Shown piece by piece: positions 53,028 to 62,279 of a stretch of 64,000 nucleotides of DNA. The DNA lies in NCBI RefSeq assembly GCF_014200605.1, contig NZ_JACHCE010000012.1:66283-130282 (forward strand). The letters are read 5' to 3'. The notes under the pieces were generated by a model that was given only the letters and a program-made list of their open reading frames with translations, made no database searches and had not been told where the DNA came from. Position numbers and translations under genes: made by a program. The stretch is from Pedobacter cryoconitis (GTDB lineage: Bacteria; Bacteroidota; Bacteroidia; Sphingobacteriales; Sphingobacteriaceae). Within the stretch, counting starts at the first letter, position 1. Each line of letters starts with the position of its first letter.

Positions 53028-55502
53028 ATGAGTATAAAAGATCAGTTTGATTTTGGCAATGCACTACCCATCATAAATGAAGATACGGAATTTTTCCCTT
53101 TGATGTCCCAACAGGATGAAGATGAGATGAATAACGAAGAAACCCCTGAAATATTAGCCATACTTCCCTTGAGAAATACGGTTTTATTTCCTGGAGTTGT
53201 CATCCCAATTACCGTTGGAAGAGACAAGTCCATAAAACTGATAAAAGAAGCCTATAAAGGTGACAAAATTATTGGTGTGGTTTCCCAGCTCGATGTATCT
53301 ATCGAAGATCCAACATTTGAGCAGTTAAATAAAGTTGGTACTGTAGCACATATTATCAAAATGCTGCAGATGCCTGACGGTAATACGACTGTAATCATCC
53401 AGGGGAAACAACGCTTCCGATTAATTGAAGAGGTACAATCCGAACCTTATATTAAAGTTACGATCAGTAAATTTAATGAGGCCAAGCATAAAAAAGATAA
53501 AGAATTCAAAGCCCTGGTAGCCTCTATCAGAGAAATGTCTTCACAAATTATCCAGCTATCCCCTAATATCCCGAGTGAGGCAGCAATGGCTCTCAAAAAT
53601 ATTGAAAGCACTTCTTTCCTGATCAATTTCATCTCTTCCAATATGAATGCAGATGTCAAAGACAAGCAAAAAATGCTTGAGATGGACAATCTGAGAGAAA
53701 GAGCCTTAATGGTTATGGAATTACTGACACTGGAACTGCAGATGCTGGAATTAAAAAACCAGATACAATCTAAAGTCCGTGTTGACCTGGATAAACAGCA
53801 AAGAGACTACTTTTTAAATCAGCAGCTTAAAACCATTCAGGAAGAACTGGGAGGAAACTCTTCCGATCTTGAATACGAAGCGCTAGAAGTCCGTGCTAAA
53901 AAGAAAAAATGGTCAGTACAGGTAAAGGATCATTTTGGTAAAGAACTGGAAAAGCTGGGAAGAATGAACCCTGCCGCACCCGATTATTCTGTACAGATCA
54001 ATTATCTTGAATTGTTACTTGATTTACCATGGAACGATTTCACTAAAGATAACTTTGACCTGAAACGTGCGCAAAGGGTACTGGATAAAGATCACTTCGG
54101 ACTAGAGAAAGTGAAACAGCGTATCATTGAGTATTTAGCGGTATTGAAGTTGAAACGCGATATGAAAGCTCCTATCATCTGTTTGGTAGGCCCTCCGGGA
54201 GTTGGTAAAACTTCATTGGGAAAATCAATAGCCAAAGCACTGAACCGTAAATATGTCCGTATGGCATTAGGTGGTATCAGAGATGAAGCAGAAATCCGCG
54301 GACACAGAAAGACATATATAGGTGCAATGCCCGGACGTATCATTCAGTCTATCAAAAAAGCAGGTGCCGCTAACCCGGTATTTGTATTGGATGAGATTGA
54401 CAAAGTAGGTTCTGATTTCAGAGGCGACCCTTCTTCGGCATTACTTGAAGTATTGGACCCTGAACAAAACAGTGCTTTCAATGATCATTATGTAGAAACT
54501 GATTATGATCTGTCTAACGTACTATTTATTGCGACAGCCAATTCACTGAGCAGTATTCAGCCAGCTTTGCTGGACAGGATGGAAATCATTGAAGTAAATG
54601 GTTATACCATTGAAGAAAAAATAGAGATCGCTAAAAAGTATCTTTTACCAAAACAAAAAGAACAGCACGGTATTCAGACAAAAGATATTGTCTTAAAATC
54701 AAGCCTGATTGAAAAAGTAATTGAAGACTATACCCGTGAATCCGGTGTTCGTGGTTTAGAGAAAAAAATAGGTTCACTGGTTCGTGGCGTAGCAACTAAA
54801 ATTGCTATGGAAGAGACCTATGAACCAGCATTGAGTCTTGAAGATGTAGAGCGTATTTTAGGTGCACCTATTTATGACAAAGACTTATATGAAGGCAATG
54901 AGGTAGCTGGTGTGGTAACCGGACTGGCCTGGACACAAGTAGGTGGTGATATCCTGTTTATAGAAGCAAGCCTGAGCCCTGGTAAAGGAAAATTAACCCT
55001 GACAGGTAACCTTGGTGATGTGATGAAAGAATCTGCTGTCATCGCACTCGCTTATCTCAGGGCACATGCTTCCTTATTTGGCATTGACAACCAGCTGTTT
55101 GATCTTTGGGACATCCATGTTCACGTGCCCGCAGGTGCAACACCTAAGGATGGTCCATCGGCAGGTATTACCATGCTGACTGCACTGACTTCAGCTTTCA
55201 CGCAACGTAAAGTAAAATCGAATTTAGCCATGACAGGTGAAATCACCCTTCGTGGTAAAGTTTTACCAGTTGGCGGAATCAAAGAAAAGATCCTTGCTGC
55301 CAAAAGAGCTAACATTAAAGATATCATCTTATGTAAATCCAACCGTAAGGATATCCTGGAAATCAAAGAAAGTTATATCAAAGATCTTAATTTCCATTAT
55401 GTAACTGAGATGAAAGAAGTTATTGAACTGGCATTGATGAAAGATCAGGTTAAAGATCCTCAGGATCTGACTATCAAAGTCAAACCAGCAGTGATAATCT
55501 AA
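53028..55502 (+). CDS. lon: ATP-dependent protease Lon
   Basis: The cytosolic AAA+ quality-control protease, 824 residues. The N-terminal substrate domain starts [19 protein letters not shown] near residue 45. Walker A is [12 protein letters not shown] near 388-399, Walker [11 protein letters not shown] near 450. The proteolytic Ser is in [10 protein letters not shown] near 708 and the Lys in PVGGIKEK near 754. All catalytic parts are intact. A short hairpin (55536-55563) follows. The 270 bases upstream hold no recognisable heat-shock operator. Confidence 0.98.
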   Translation: MSIKDQFDFGNALPIINEDTEFFPLMSQQDEDEMNNEETPEILAILPLRNTVLFPGVVIPITVGRDKSIKLIKEAYKGDKIIGVVSQLDVSIEDPTFEQLNKVGTVAHIIKMLQMPDGNTTVIIQGKQRFRLIEEVQSEPYIKVTISKFNEAKHKKDKEFKALVASIREMSSQIIQLSPNIPSEAAMALKNIESTSFLINFISSNMNADVKDKQKMLEMDNLRERALMVMELLTLELQMLELKNQIQSKVRVDLDKQQRDYFLNQQLKTIQEELGGNSSDLEYEALEVRAKKKKWSVQVKDHFGKELEKLGRMNPAAPDYSVQINYLELLLDLPWNDFTKDNFDLKRAQRVLDKDHFGLEKVKQRIIEYLAVLKLKRDMKAPIICLVGPPGVGKTSLGKSIAKALNRKYVRMALGGIRDEAEIRGHRKTYIGAMPGRIIQSIKKAGAANPVFVLDEIDKVGSDFRGDPSSALLEVLDPEQNSAFNDHYVETDYDLSNVLFIATANSLSSIQPALLDRMEIIEVNGYTIEEKIEIAKKYLLPKQKEQHGIQTKDIVLKSSLIEKVIEDYTRESGVRGLEKKIGSLVRGVATKIAMEETYEPALSLEDVERILGAPIYDKDLYEGNEVAGVVTGLAWTQVGGDILFIEASLSPGKGKLTLTGNLGDVMKESAVIALAYLRAHASLFGIDNQLFDLWDIHVHVPAGATPKDGPSAGITMLTALTSAFTQRKVKSNLAMTGEITLRGKVLPVGGIKEKILAAKRANIKDIILCKSNRKDILEIKESYIKDLNFHYVTEMKEVIELALMKDQVKDPQDLTIKVKPAVII

Positions 55503-55535
55503 TTGCGCAGATAAATTTTAACTCATATATTTAAA

Positions 55536-55563
55536 GCTCCGGAATAACCGGGGCTTTTTTTTT
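55536..55563 (+). terminator. Hairpin terminator after lon
   Basis: AGCTCCGG pairs with CCGGGGCT (one G-U type mismatch) followed by eight to nine T, ending just before the LpxR-like gene. Confidence 0.8.
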
Positions 55564-55572
55564 ATAATTCAC

Positions 55573-56526
55573 ATGAAATACACCGGATATTCAATCCTTT
55601 TCTTTCTATTATTCTTCTCTTCTTTTGCTTATTCACAATCTTTTAAAAATGAGGTTGGTTTTAAAAGTGATAATGATTCGTATCTGGCTCAGGGTTCTGA
55701 CCGCTATTATACGAATGGGTTATTTCTCTACTTCCGTCATGCTACAGATCAGCAAAATCTAAAGGCCGGCCTGGAAAAAAAAACCTATGAAATCACTGCT
55801 GGACAAATGATGTTCAACCCTTATTCAGGGTTTGCCCCTGATCCGGCTACACAGGATCGTCCTTTTGCAGGATACTTATATGTTGGCGGTACAATGAACT
55901 GGTTTTATAGTGATGAAAGTATCATCAGTGCAAGCGCACAAATAGGAACTACAGGAAAAAACTCTTTAGGTGAGGCAGGCCAGAAACTACTGCATAAAAC
56001 TTTTGGTTTTTATGACATTAGCGGATGGGATTACCAGATCAAAAACGAACTGACACTTAACCTTTCTGCCCAGTACACTAAATTACTGACACGTACGGCT
56101 GGCAATGCCGTTGAATTATCTTTCGAAGGATATGCAAATCTTGGAACGACCTTTAGTGGTGCAGGCGCAGGCTTACTTTTCAGAACAGGTAACCTGAACC
56201 AATTATTCAATTCAGCTTATACCCATGCAGTGATCGGCAATCATGCCAAAACCAAATCACTGGTCAAAAGAGAAATATTTTTCTATGCTAAACCTCAGTT
56301 AAATTTTGTGGCTTATGATGCAACGATTGAAGGAAGTATGTTTAACAATAACAGTCCGGTAACTTTCAGTCAGAAACCTATCGTATTTGCGCAGCAATTA
56401 GGACTGGATTACAGTGTGGATCGTTTTACTGCCGACTTTGGCGTGATATTTAAAACGAAAGAAATTAAAAGTACAGCAAGGGCACATCAGTGGGGATCTA
56501 TTACCGTGTCCTACAGATTTAACTAG
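55573..56526 (+). CDS. Lipid A deacylase LpxR family protein (DUF2219)
   Basis: An outer-membrane beta-barrel of 317 residues with a signal peptide ending SYSQ (near residue 22). FKSDNDSYLAQGSDRYYTNGLFLYFRH near 30-56 matches the LpxR start, where Asn/Asp and Thr residues form the active site. DRPFAGYLYVGG and the final strand WGSITVSYRFN are also typical. LpxR removes 3'-acyloxyacyl chains from lipid A; this activity is assumed from the family. It converges on arfB with a 6-base gap. Confidence 0.88.
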   Translation: MKYTGYSILFFLLFFSSFAYSQSFKNEVGFKSDNDSYLAQGSDRYYTNGLFLYFRHATDQQNLKAGLEKKTYEITAGQMMFNPYSGFAPDPATQDRPFAGYLYVGGTMNWFYSDESIISASAQIGTTGKNSLGEAGQKLLHKTFGFYDISGWDYQIKNELTLNLSAQYTKLLTRTAGNAVELSFEGYANLGTTFSGAGAGLLFRTGNLNQLFNSAYTHAVIGNHAKTKSLVKREIFFYAKPQLNFVAYDATIEGSMFNNNSPVTFSQKPIVFAQQLGLDYSVDRFTADFGVIFKTKEIKSTARAHQWGSITVSYRFN

Positions 56527-56532
56527 ACAAGA

Positions 56533-56955
56533 TCAATTTAACCAGGCATCCATGCCTGGCTTTTTCCTGTTTTCCTTTTTTACAGCAATTGATTTTTTGT
56601 CGCTTTTCCTTTTCAGGATCACACTTTTAGGTGTATGTGTCGGTTTCCTTTTTTTCTCCACATGAAGACCAGTCCTTAATAAAGCCATCAGTTTAATAAT
56701 ACTTTGTTCCTTATTAACCAGCTGACTCCGGTCTTCTTGCGAAACCACATGAAGATTACCCTCCGAATCTATACGGTTTGCCAGACGTTCTGCCAGTAAT
56801 GCTTTTTCTTCAGCAGTAAAAAATTCAGCAGATGCTACATGGAGGATCACCTCCACTTTACTGGAGACTTTGTTGACATTCTGCCCCCCTTTCCCTCCGC
56901 TTCTGGAAGTTTTAAAGGAAAGCGATTTAACGAGTTCTTTTCTATCTTTATACAT
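56533..56955 (-). CDS. arfB: Alternative ribosome-rescue aminoacyl-tRNA hydrolase ArfB
   Basis: A 140-residue release-factor-like peptidyl-tRNA hydrolase (YaeJ). The catalytic GGQ is in RSGGKGGQNVNKVSSKVE near residues 19-36, and the basic C-terminal tail (KRKSDKKSIAVKKENRKKPG) that enters the empty mRNA channel is present. The last codons contain the arm CCAGGCAT/ATGCCTGG (56542-56559), which also terminates the convergent LpxR-like transcript. Confidence 0.96.
   Translation of the reverse strand: MYKDRKELVKSLSFKTSRSGGKGGQNVNKVSSKVEVILHVASAEFFTAEEKALLAERLANRIDSEGNLHVVSQEDRSQLVNKEQSIIKLMALLRTGLHVEKKRKPTHTPKSVILKRKSDKKSIAVKKENRKKPGMDAWLN
56542..56565 (+). terminator. Hairpin inside the arfB 3' end
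   Basis: CCAGGCAT (56542-56549) pairs with ATGCCTGG (56552-56559), followed by CTTTTTC. It lies within the arfB coding sequence and serves the plus-strand LpxR-like gene. Confidence 0.65.
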
Positions 56956-57010
56956 AGCCGCAATAATAATTCTTTTTCTCTAAAACTATTTTAAAAAACC
57001 CTCAAAACCG

Positions 57011-57018
57011 TATATTTG
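57011..57018 (+). promoter_or_regulatory. TAnnTTTG -7 box for cmk
   Basis: TATATTTG ends 7 bases before the cmk ATG at 57026. Confidence 0.55.
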
Positions 57019-57025
57019 CAACTAT

Positions 57026-57712
57026 ATGAGAAAAAATGTGGTTGTAGCCATTGATGGTTATTCTTCATGCGGTAAAAGCACGCTGGCAAAAGCACTGGCA
57101 AAAACATTGGGTTTTATCTATATAGATAGCGGTGCAATGTACAGGGCGGTTACTTTATACTTTATACGTAACCATACCAATGTAGCTGATGAGACAGCCG
57201 TAGCCGATGCCCTCAAACACATTGAACTCAATTTTCACTCCAGAGATTACGAATCACATATCACCCTGAATGGTGAAGAAGTTTCAGAAGAAATCAGACA
57301 AATGCCTGTTTCTGAAAATGTAAGCGAAATATCTGCTTTAAAGCAGGTACGTAAAGAAATGGTCAAACAGCAGCAGCGCATGGGTAAGTCCAAAAACATC
57401 GTGATGGACGGTCGTGATATTGGTACCACTGTATTTGCTGATGCACAGGTCAAACTGTTTATGACAGCAGACCCTAAGGTCAGGGCAGAAAGAAGATTCA
57501 AAGAATTACAGAGCAAAGGCGATACAACGACTACACTGGAAGAAGTTTTTGAGAATCTTGCACACCGCGATTATGCAGATACTACAAGAAAAGAAAGTCC
57601 GCTTGTGCGTGCAGAAGATGCTATCATTCTGGACAATACAGAAATTACGCCTGCAGAACAGCTTGAATTTGCCTTAAACAAAGTCACTCCTTTCATTCCA
57701 CAGCTGGCCTAA
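57026..57712 (+). CDS. cmk: Cytidylate kinase
   Basis: Cmk phosphorylates CMP and dCMP. The 228-residue protein has the P-loop GYSSCGKSTLAKALA near residues 10-24, IDSGAMYRAVTLYF, the substrate segment MDGRDIGTTVFADAQVKLFMTA near 130-150 (read in parts), and RAERRFKEL. Length is normal. The rpsA gene follows after 159 bases with its own promoter, an order (cmk-rpsA) that is common in bacteria. Confidence 0.97.
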   Translation: MRKNVVVAIDGYSSCGKSTLAKALAKTLGFIYIDSGAMYRAVTLYFIRNHTNVADETAVADALKHIELNFHSRDYESHITLNGEEVSEEIRQMPVSENVSEISALKQVRKEMVKQQQRMGKSKNIVMDGRDIGTTVFADAQVKLFMTADPKVRAERRFKELQSKGDTTTTLEEVFENLAHRDYADTTRKESPLVRAEDAIILDNTEITPAEQLEFALNKVTPFIPQLA

Positions 57713-57829
57713 AAGAAGAATATGGGGAATTAACACCCGATTGTCATTCAAAATACATATTAACTAAGGCAAACTGTTCAAAATCAACAACATTTATTAA
57801 AAAATTCTTTCATTAAAAATATTAATTTC

Positions 57830-57837
57830 TATCTTTG
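57830..57837 (+). promoter_or_regulatory. TAnnTTTG -7 box for rpsA
   Basis: TATCTTTG about 34 bases before the rpsA ATG, leaving a leader with an AGGAGA sequence. Confidence 0.6.
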
Positions 57838-57852
57838 CAATCCCTAAAGGGA

Positions 57853-57860
57853 AAAGGAGA
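57853..57860 (+). promoter_or_regulatory. Shine-Dalgarno-like site before rpsA
   Basis: AAAGGAGA (57853-57860) ends 11 bases before the rpsA ATG at 57872 and 4 bases before an out-of-frame ATG at 57865. Such sites are rare in this window. Confidence 0.5.
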
Positions 57861-57871
57861 TTAAATGATTA

Positions 57872-59806
57872 ATGGCAAAAAAACAAGTAGCAGAAAAAGA
57901 ATTAGAGGCTAAAAAAGCCGAATTACAAGGTACAGACGCTCGTCTGACTGAAAAAGAAACCATTGAATCTGAAGCAGATTCATTGTCGATCGAACAGATC
58001 AAATCATCACTAGCAACACCAGATCAGGACTTTGACTGGGATGCAGACGATAAAGCTTTCGGAAAATACTCTGACGAAGACCGTAAAAAGTTTGAAGACA
58101 TGTATACCGATACTTTCAATCAAATCAACCAGGGTGAAATTATCAGCGGTATTGTTGTATCAATCAACAATAAAGACGTTGTATTAAACGTAGGATTTAA
58201 ATCTGACGGTTTAGTATCAACTTCTGAATTCCGTGATACACCTGATTTGAAAATCGGTGACACAGTTGATGTATTTGTTGAAGCTCCGGAAGACGCAAAT
58301 GGTCAATTGATTTTATCTCGTAAAAGAGCAAAAACTCAGAGATCTTGGGAATCTATCAACGAAGCCCTTGACAATGACAGAATCATCAACGGATTTGTTA
58401 AAAGCCGTACTAAAGGTGGTCTTATCGTTGACATCATGGGTGTTGAAGCTTTCTTACCTGGTTCTCAGATCGACATCAAACCGATCCGTGATTACGATGT
58501 TTATGTAGGTAAAACAATGGAATTCAAAGTTGTGAAAATCAACCACGAATTTAAAAACGTTGTCGTATCGCACAAAATCTTAATCGAAGACGATTTAGAA
58601 AGTCAAAAAGTTGAGATCGTATCTAAACTTGAAAAAGGTCAGGTATTAGAAGGTACTGTTAAAAACATTACTGACTTCGGTGTATTCATCGATTTAGGTG
58701 GTGTTGACGGTTTACTTCACATTACTGATATTTCTTGGGGCCGCATAGAGCATCCAAAAGAAGTATTGAGCTTGGATGAAAAAATCAATGTTGTTGTTCT
58801 TGACTTTGATGACGAGAAAAAACGTATCGCATTAGGCTTAAAACAATTAACTCCACACCCTTGGGAAAGTTTAGATACTAACCTTGTAGTTGGATCTAAA
58901 GTTAAAGGTAAAATCGTTACTGTAGCTGATTACGGTGCATTCTTAGAAATCATTCCTGGCGTTGAAGGTTTAATTCACGTTTCAGAAATGTCCTGGTCAC
59001 AAAACTTACGCAGTCCACAGGAATTCTTGAAAGTTAGCGATGAAATCGAAGCTGAAGTATTAACTTTAGACAGAGACGAACGCAAAATGAGCTTAGGTAT
59101 TAAGCAATTAACTCAAGATCCATGGCAAAATGTTGCTGAAAGATATCCTATCGGAAGCAAACATACTGCTGTAGTTAAAAACATGACTAACTTCGGTGTA
59201 TTTGTGGAAATTGAAGAAGGTATTGATGGATTAATCCATATCTCTGATCTTTCATGGTCTAAAAAAGTTAACCACCCTAACGAATTCACTAAAGTTGGTG
59301 ATACATTAGACGTAGTTGTTTTAGAATTAGACGTTGATAGCCGTAAATTAAGCTTAGGTCATAAACAATTAGAAGAAAACCCTTGGGATACTTTTGAAAC
59401 TATCTTCACGTTAGATTCAATTCACCAGGGAACTGTTGTTAAAGTAACTGATAAAGGTGCTGTTATTGCTTTACCATATGGTGTAGAAGGATTCGTTCCA
59501 ACTAAACACATGGCTAAAGAAGATGGTACTACTATCAAAGCTGAAGAAACTAATGATTTCAAAATCATTGAGTTCAACAAAGATGCTAAACGTATCGTTG
59601 TTTCTCACGCCCGTATCTGGGAAGAGGCTAAAGCTGAAGTTGCTGCTGAAGAAAGAGCTACTAAGAAAAAAGATGCCAAAGCTTCAAGCAATGCAGTTAA
59701 AAAAGTTAAAGATTCAGTTGAGAAATCAACTCTTGGTGATCTAGGTGTTCTTGCACAATTGAAAGAGCAAATGGAAGGCGAAGAAAGCAAAAACAAAGCT
59801 AAATAA
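57872..59806 (+). CDS. rpsA: 30S ribosomal protein S1
   Basis: S1 binds mRNA on the 30S subunit. The 644-residue protein has six S1 domains, beginning near residues 87, 169, 259, 340, 426 and 516. Domains 3-5 (VKNITDFGVFIDLGGVDGLLHI, read in parts; DYGAFLEIIPGVEGLIHVSEMSW; NFGVFVEIEEGIDGLIHISDLSW) are canonical RNA binders; the first two are divergent, as usual. An acidic N-terminal stretch of about 80 residues and a charged K/E/A-rich C-terminus are Bacteroidota-like. A strong terminator follows. Confidence 0.97.
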   Translation: MAKKQVAEKELEAKKAELQGTDARLTEKETIESEADSLSIEQIKSSLATPDQDFDWDADDKAFGKYSDEDRKKFEDMYTDTFNQINQGEIISGIVVSINNKDVVLNVGFKSDGLVSTSEFRDTPDLKIGDTVDVFVEAPEDANGQLILSRKRAKTQRSWESINEALDNDRIINGFVKSRTKGGLIVDIMGVEAFLPGSQIDIKPIRDYDVYVGKTMEFKVVKINHEFKNVVVSHKILIEDDLESQKVEIVSKLEKGQVLEGTVKNITDFGVFIDLGGVDGLLHITDISWGRIEHPKEVLSLDEKINVVVLDFDDEKKRIALGLKQLTPHPWESLDTNLVVGSKVKGKIVTVADYGAFLEIIPGVEGLIHVSEMSWSQNLRSPQEFLKVSDEIEAEVLTLDRDERKMSLGIKQLTQDPWQNVAERYPIGSKHTAVVKNMTNFGVFVEIEEGIDGLIHISDLSWSKKVNHPNEFTKVGDTLDVVVLELDVDSRKLSLGHKQLEENPWDTFETIFTLDSIHQGTVVKVTDKGAVIALPYGVEGFVPTKHMAKEDGTTIKAEETNDFKIIEFNKDAKRIVVSHARIWEEAKAEVAAEERATKKKDAKASSNAVKKVKDSVEKSTLGDLGVLAQLKEQMEGEESKNKAK

Positions 59807-59824
59807 TCTTCAGGCTTATATATT

Positions 59825-59857
59825 AAAAAGAGGGTGTCCAAAAGGCACCCTCTTTTT
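59825..59857 (+). terminator. Hairpin terminator after rpsA
   Basis: AAAAAGAGGGTG (59825-59836) pairs with CACCCTCTTTTT (59846-59857), with extra T after it; the A-run allows use from the convergent side too. Confidence 0.88.
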
Positions 59858-59900
59858 TTATGTCATGAAATTCGTGTCTTGATTATTCCCTGGTCACAGG

Positions 59901-60296
59901 TTAAAGAAACTTAGCTTTAAGTTCAGCAGTAGGCACCATACAACTCTCCTCTCTCCCCCAGATTGCATATCTCCGCTTAGCAATCTGATTATAGACAAAG
60001 TCTCTGATAAAGGCAGGAATAATCATCAGACCATACAACAACGGCCATGCACCACTCAAATGTCTGGTAATTCTTAATGCGGCAGTAGAACGCTGGTAAA
60101 CTTTTCCGTTCTCAAACAAAATGATACTGCTCAGTTCACTTAACGATAACCCAAAAGGCCCGAGATACTGCTGGGCAACATCACTTTGCAGCGCAGCGAA
60201 CCGGAACTGGTCTTTCTGATCTCTTTGAATAACAAATTTAACAGAGCCCGTACATAAATTACAAACACCGTCAAAAAATAGAATAGAATGCTGCAT
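59901..60296 (-). CDS. DCC family thiol-disulfide oxidoreductase (DUF393)
   Basis: A 131-residue protein with the family opening ILFFDGVCNLCTGSVKFVI (residues 4-22), where DxxCxxC is the putative redox site, then FRFAALQSDVAQQYL and a hydrophobic middle (PLLYGLMIIPAFIRDFVYN). The final CMVPTAELKAKFL is typical. DUF393 proteins are predicted thioredoxin-like enzymes of unknown substrate. It is a single-gene unit between rpsA and pyrR. Confidence 0.92.
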   Translation of the reverse strand: MQHSILFFDGVCNLCTGSVKFVIQRDQKDQFRFAALQSDVAQQYLGPFGLSLSELSSIILFENGKVYQRSTAALRITRHLSGAWPLLYGLMIIPAFIRDFVYNQIAKRRYAIWGREESCMVPTAELKAKFL

Positions 60297-60552
60297 GGTG
60301 AAATTTAGTCAATTATTGATTCAGGCTATTTGTCTTTTATTTTACTAATAACGGAAAGCCATGTTAATAATTGCAAAATTAGTATATAACAACAGATATC
60401 CCGAAACAATACTTTAAATCTTAACCCTTTTCACAAAAATAATCAAGCTAAATCTTTATATAAATCAGGCAATTAGCTTTATTTTACAATTAAAACGCAG
60501 AACCTCATTGAAATTAATTAAAATTGCGGACACATAATTCAATCCGATTTTT

Positions 60553-60560
60553 TATATTTG
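60553..60560 (+). promoter_or_regulatory. TAnnTTTG -7 box for pyrR-pyrB
   Basis: TATATTTG, 16 bases before the ATG at 60577. A TTG lies 26 bases upstream. Confidence 0.55.
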
Positions 60561-60576
60561 CCTAATCAATTTGTCA

Positions 60577-61125
60577 ATGCAAAAGAGAACCCTGCTAGAC
60601 GGTAAAAAATTCCAAATCACAATTAAGAGACTTTGTCATCAATTAATTGAGAATCACAACGATTTTTCTAATACCGTACTCATTGGTATACAGCCCCGCG
60701 GCAGTTACTTCGCAGACAGAATCAAACAAGAACTTTCAGACATTCTAAAAAACAAGACGATCAGAAAAGGTAATCTTGACATCACTTTCTTCAGAGATGA
60801 CTTCAGAAGGAAAGATGGAATTGTCTCAGCAAACAGCAATACTATAGACTTTATCATTGAAGGATGCAATGTCGTTCTAATCGATGATGTACTCTGGACA
60901 GGGCGTACCATCAGGGCTGCATTGGATGCATTGCTTGCTTTTGGCAGGCCAGCCAAAGTAGAACTTCTGGTTTTAATCGACAGAAGGTTCTCAAGACATG
61001 TACCTATTGAACCTGATTATATCGGGCAGCAGGTAGATAGCTTAGATTCCCAATTGGTAAAAGTAAGCTGGAAAGAAACAGAAGGAGAAGACAAAGTAAT
61101 TTTAATATCAGACCGAAATAAATAA
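60577..61125 (+). CDS. pyrR: PyrR bifunctional regulator / uracil phosphoribosyltransferase
   Basis: A PRTase of 182 residues from ATG 60577 (QKRTLLDGKKFQITIKRL). The PRPP loop is VVLIDDVLWTGRTIRAALDAL near residues 95-115, and the hood segment GIQPRGSYFADRI and RRKDGIVSANSNTIDF are PyrR-like. In Bacillus, PyrR binds pyr mRNA and causes attenuation; here the leader is too short for that, so enzyme activity or another control mode is likely. It is followed by pyrB after 3 bases. Confidence 0.92.
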   Translation: MQKRTLLDGKKFQITIKRLCHQLIENHNDFSNTVLIGIQPRGSYFADRIKQELSDILKNKTIRKGNLDITFFRDDFRRKDGIVSANSNTIDFIIEGCNVVLIDDVLWTGRTIRAALDALLAFGRPAKVELLVLIDRRFSRHVPIEPDYIGQQVDSLDSQLVKVSWKETEGEDKVILISDRNK

Positions 61126-61128
61126 GAA

Positions 61129-62061
61129 ATGGCAGCAGAAAAACTATCAACACGACATCTTTTAGGCATTAAAGATATTACCCTGAATGATATTGAATTG
61201 ATTTTTGAGACTGCAGATAATTTCAAAGGTGTCATTAACAGGACCATTAAAAAAGTCCCTTCCCTTCGAGATATTACGATCGCAAATATCTTCTTCGAAA
61301 ACTCTACCCGTACCAAACTTTCATTTGAACTGGCAGAGAAAAGACTTTCAGCAGATGTGATTAACTTCGCTGCATCTTCCTCTTCAGTAAGTAAAGGAGA
61401 AACACTGATTGACACAGTCAATAACATCCTGGCCATGAAAGTGGATATGGTTGTAATGAGACATCCATACGCAGGTGCTGGTGTATTTCTGAGTAAACAT
61501 ATCAACGCACAGATTGTCAACGCCGGAGACGGTGCGCATGAGCATCCAACTCAGGCCTTACTTGATGCTTACTCGATCCGTGAAAAACTAGGAGACGTAA
61601 GAGGCAAAAAAGTGGTTATCGTCGGAGACATCCTGCATTCCAGAGTTGCAATCTCTAACATACTTTGTCTTCAAAAACTAGGTGCTGAAGTTATGGTTTG
61701 TGGTCCGACAACGCTGATTCCAAAACATATCGGTGCCCTGGGGGTAAAAGTAGAACATGACCTGATCAAAGCCTTAAACTGGTGTGACGTAGCCAACATG
61801 CTGCGTATCCAGCTGGAAAGACAGGACATCAAATACTTCCCTTCTTTAAGAGAGTATGCGATGATGTACGGTCTGAACAAACAGATCCTGGACAACCTGG
61901 ACAAAGAAATTATTGTCATGCACCCTGGTCCGATTAACAGAGGAGTTGAGATTACCAGCGATGTTGCCGACAGTAAACAATCAATCATTTTAGATCAGGT
62001 AGAGAACGGTGTGGCTGTCAGAATGGCTGTACTTTATTTGCTTGCATCTCAGAAAGATTAG
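61129..62061 (+). CDS. pyrB: Aspartate carbamoyltransferase, catalytic chain
   Basis: PyrB makes carbamoyl-aspartate in pyrimidine synthesis. The 310-residue protein has the carbamoyl-phosphate site FFENSTRTKLSFELAEKRL near residues 54-72, the S/K loop SSSVSKGETL, VMRHPYAGA, the HEHPTQALLDAYSI segment near 137-150, and HPGPINRGVEI near 265-275. The regulatory chain pyrI is not adjacent, which fits a trimer-only or PyrR-linked enzyme. It is in an operon with pyrR. Confidence 0.97.
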   Translation: MAAEKLSTRHLLGIKDITLNDIELIFETADNFKGVINRTIKKVPSLRDITIANIFFENSTRTKLSFELAEKRLSADVINFAASSSSVSKGETLIDTVNNILAMKVDMVVMRHPYAGAGVFLSKHINAQIVNAGDGAHEHPTQALLDAYSIREKLGDVRGKKVVIVGDILHSRVAISNILCLQKLGAEVMVCGPTTLIPKHIGALGVKVEHDLIKALNWCDVANMLRIQLERQDIKYFPSLREYAMMYGLNKQILDNLDKEIIVMHPGPINRGVEITSDVADSKQSIILDQVENGVAVRMAVLYLLASQKD

Positions 62062-62102
62062 AATCATTCCCTTTGATCTTATACCATTCCGGCTAAATTA
62101 AC

Positions 62103-62131
62103 GTTAAACAGTGTTATCAACACTTGTTAAC
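62103..62131. repeat. Imperfect inverted repeat between pyrB and the TPR gene
   Basis: GTTAAACAGTGTT and AACACTTGTTAAC flank ATC with two mismatched positions. No T-run follows, so an operator or weak stop structure is possible. Confidence 0.45.
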
Positions 62132-62279
62132 TTCTTATGTTAATAAGACCCTTTACAATAATTATATTAGCAGCAACCATATTTGAAATCATTGCAATTA
62201 TCAGGTACCTATTGCCCTTAAAACAGCAATACAAAGGGTTCATGTTAATTTCATAACCGCTTAAAGAAATTAAACACCA

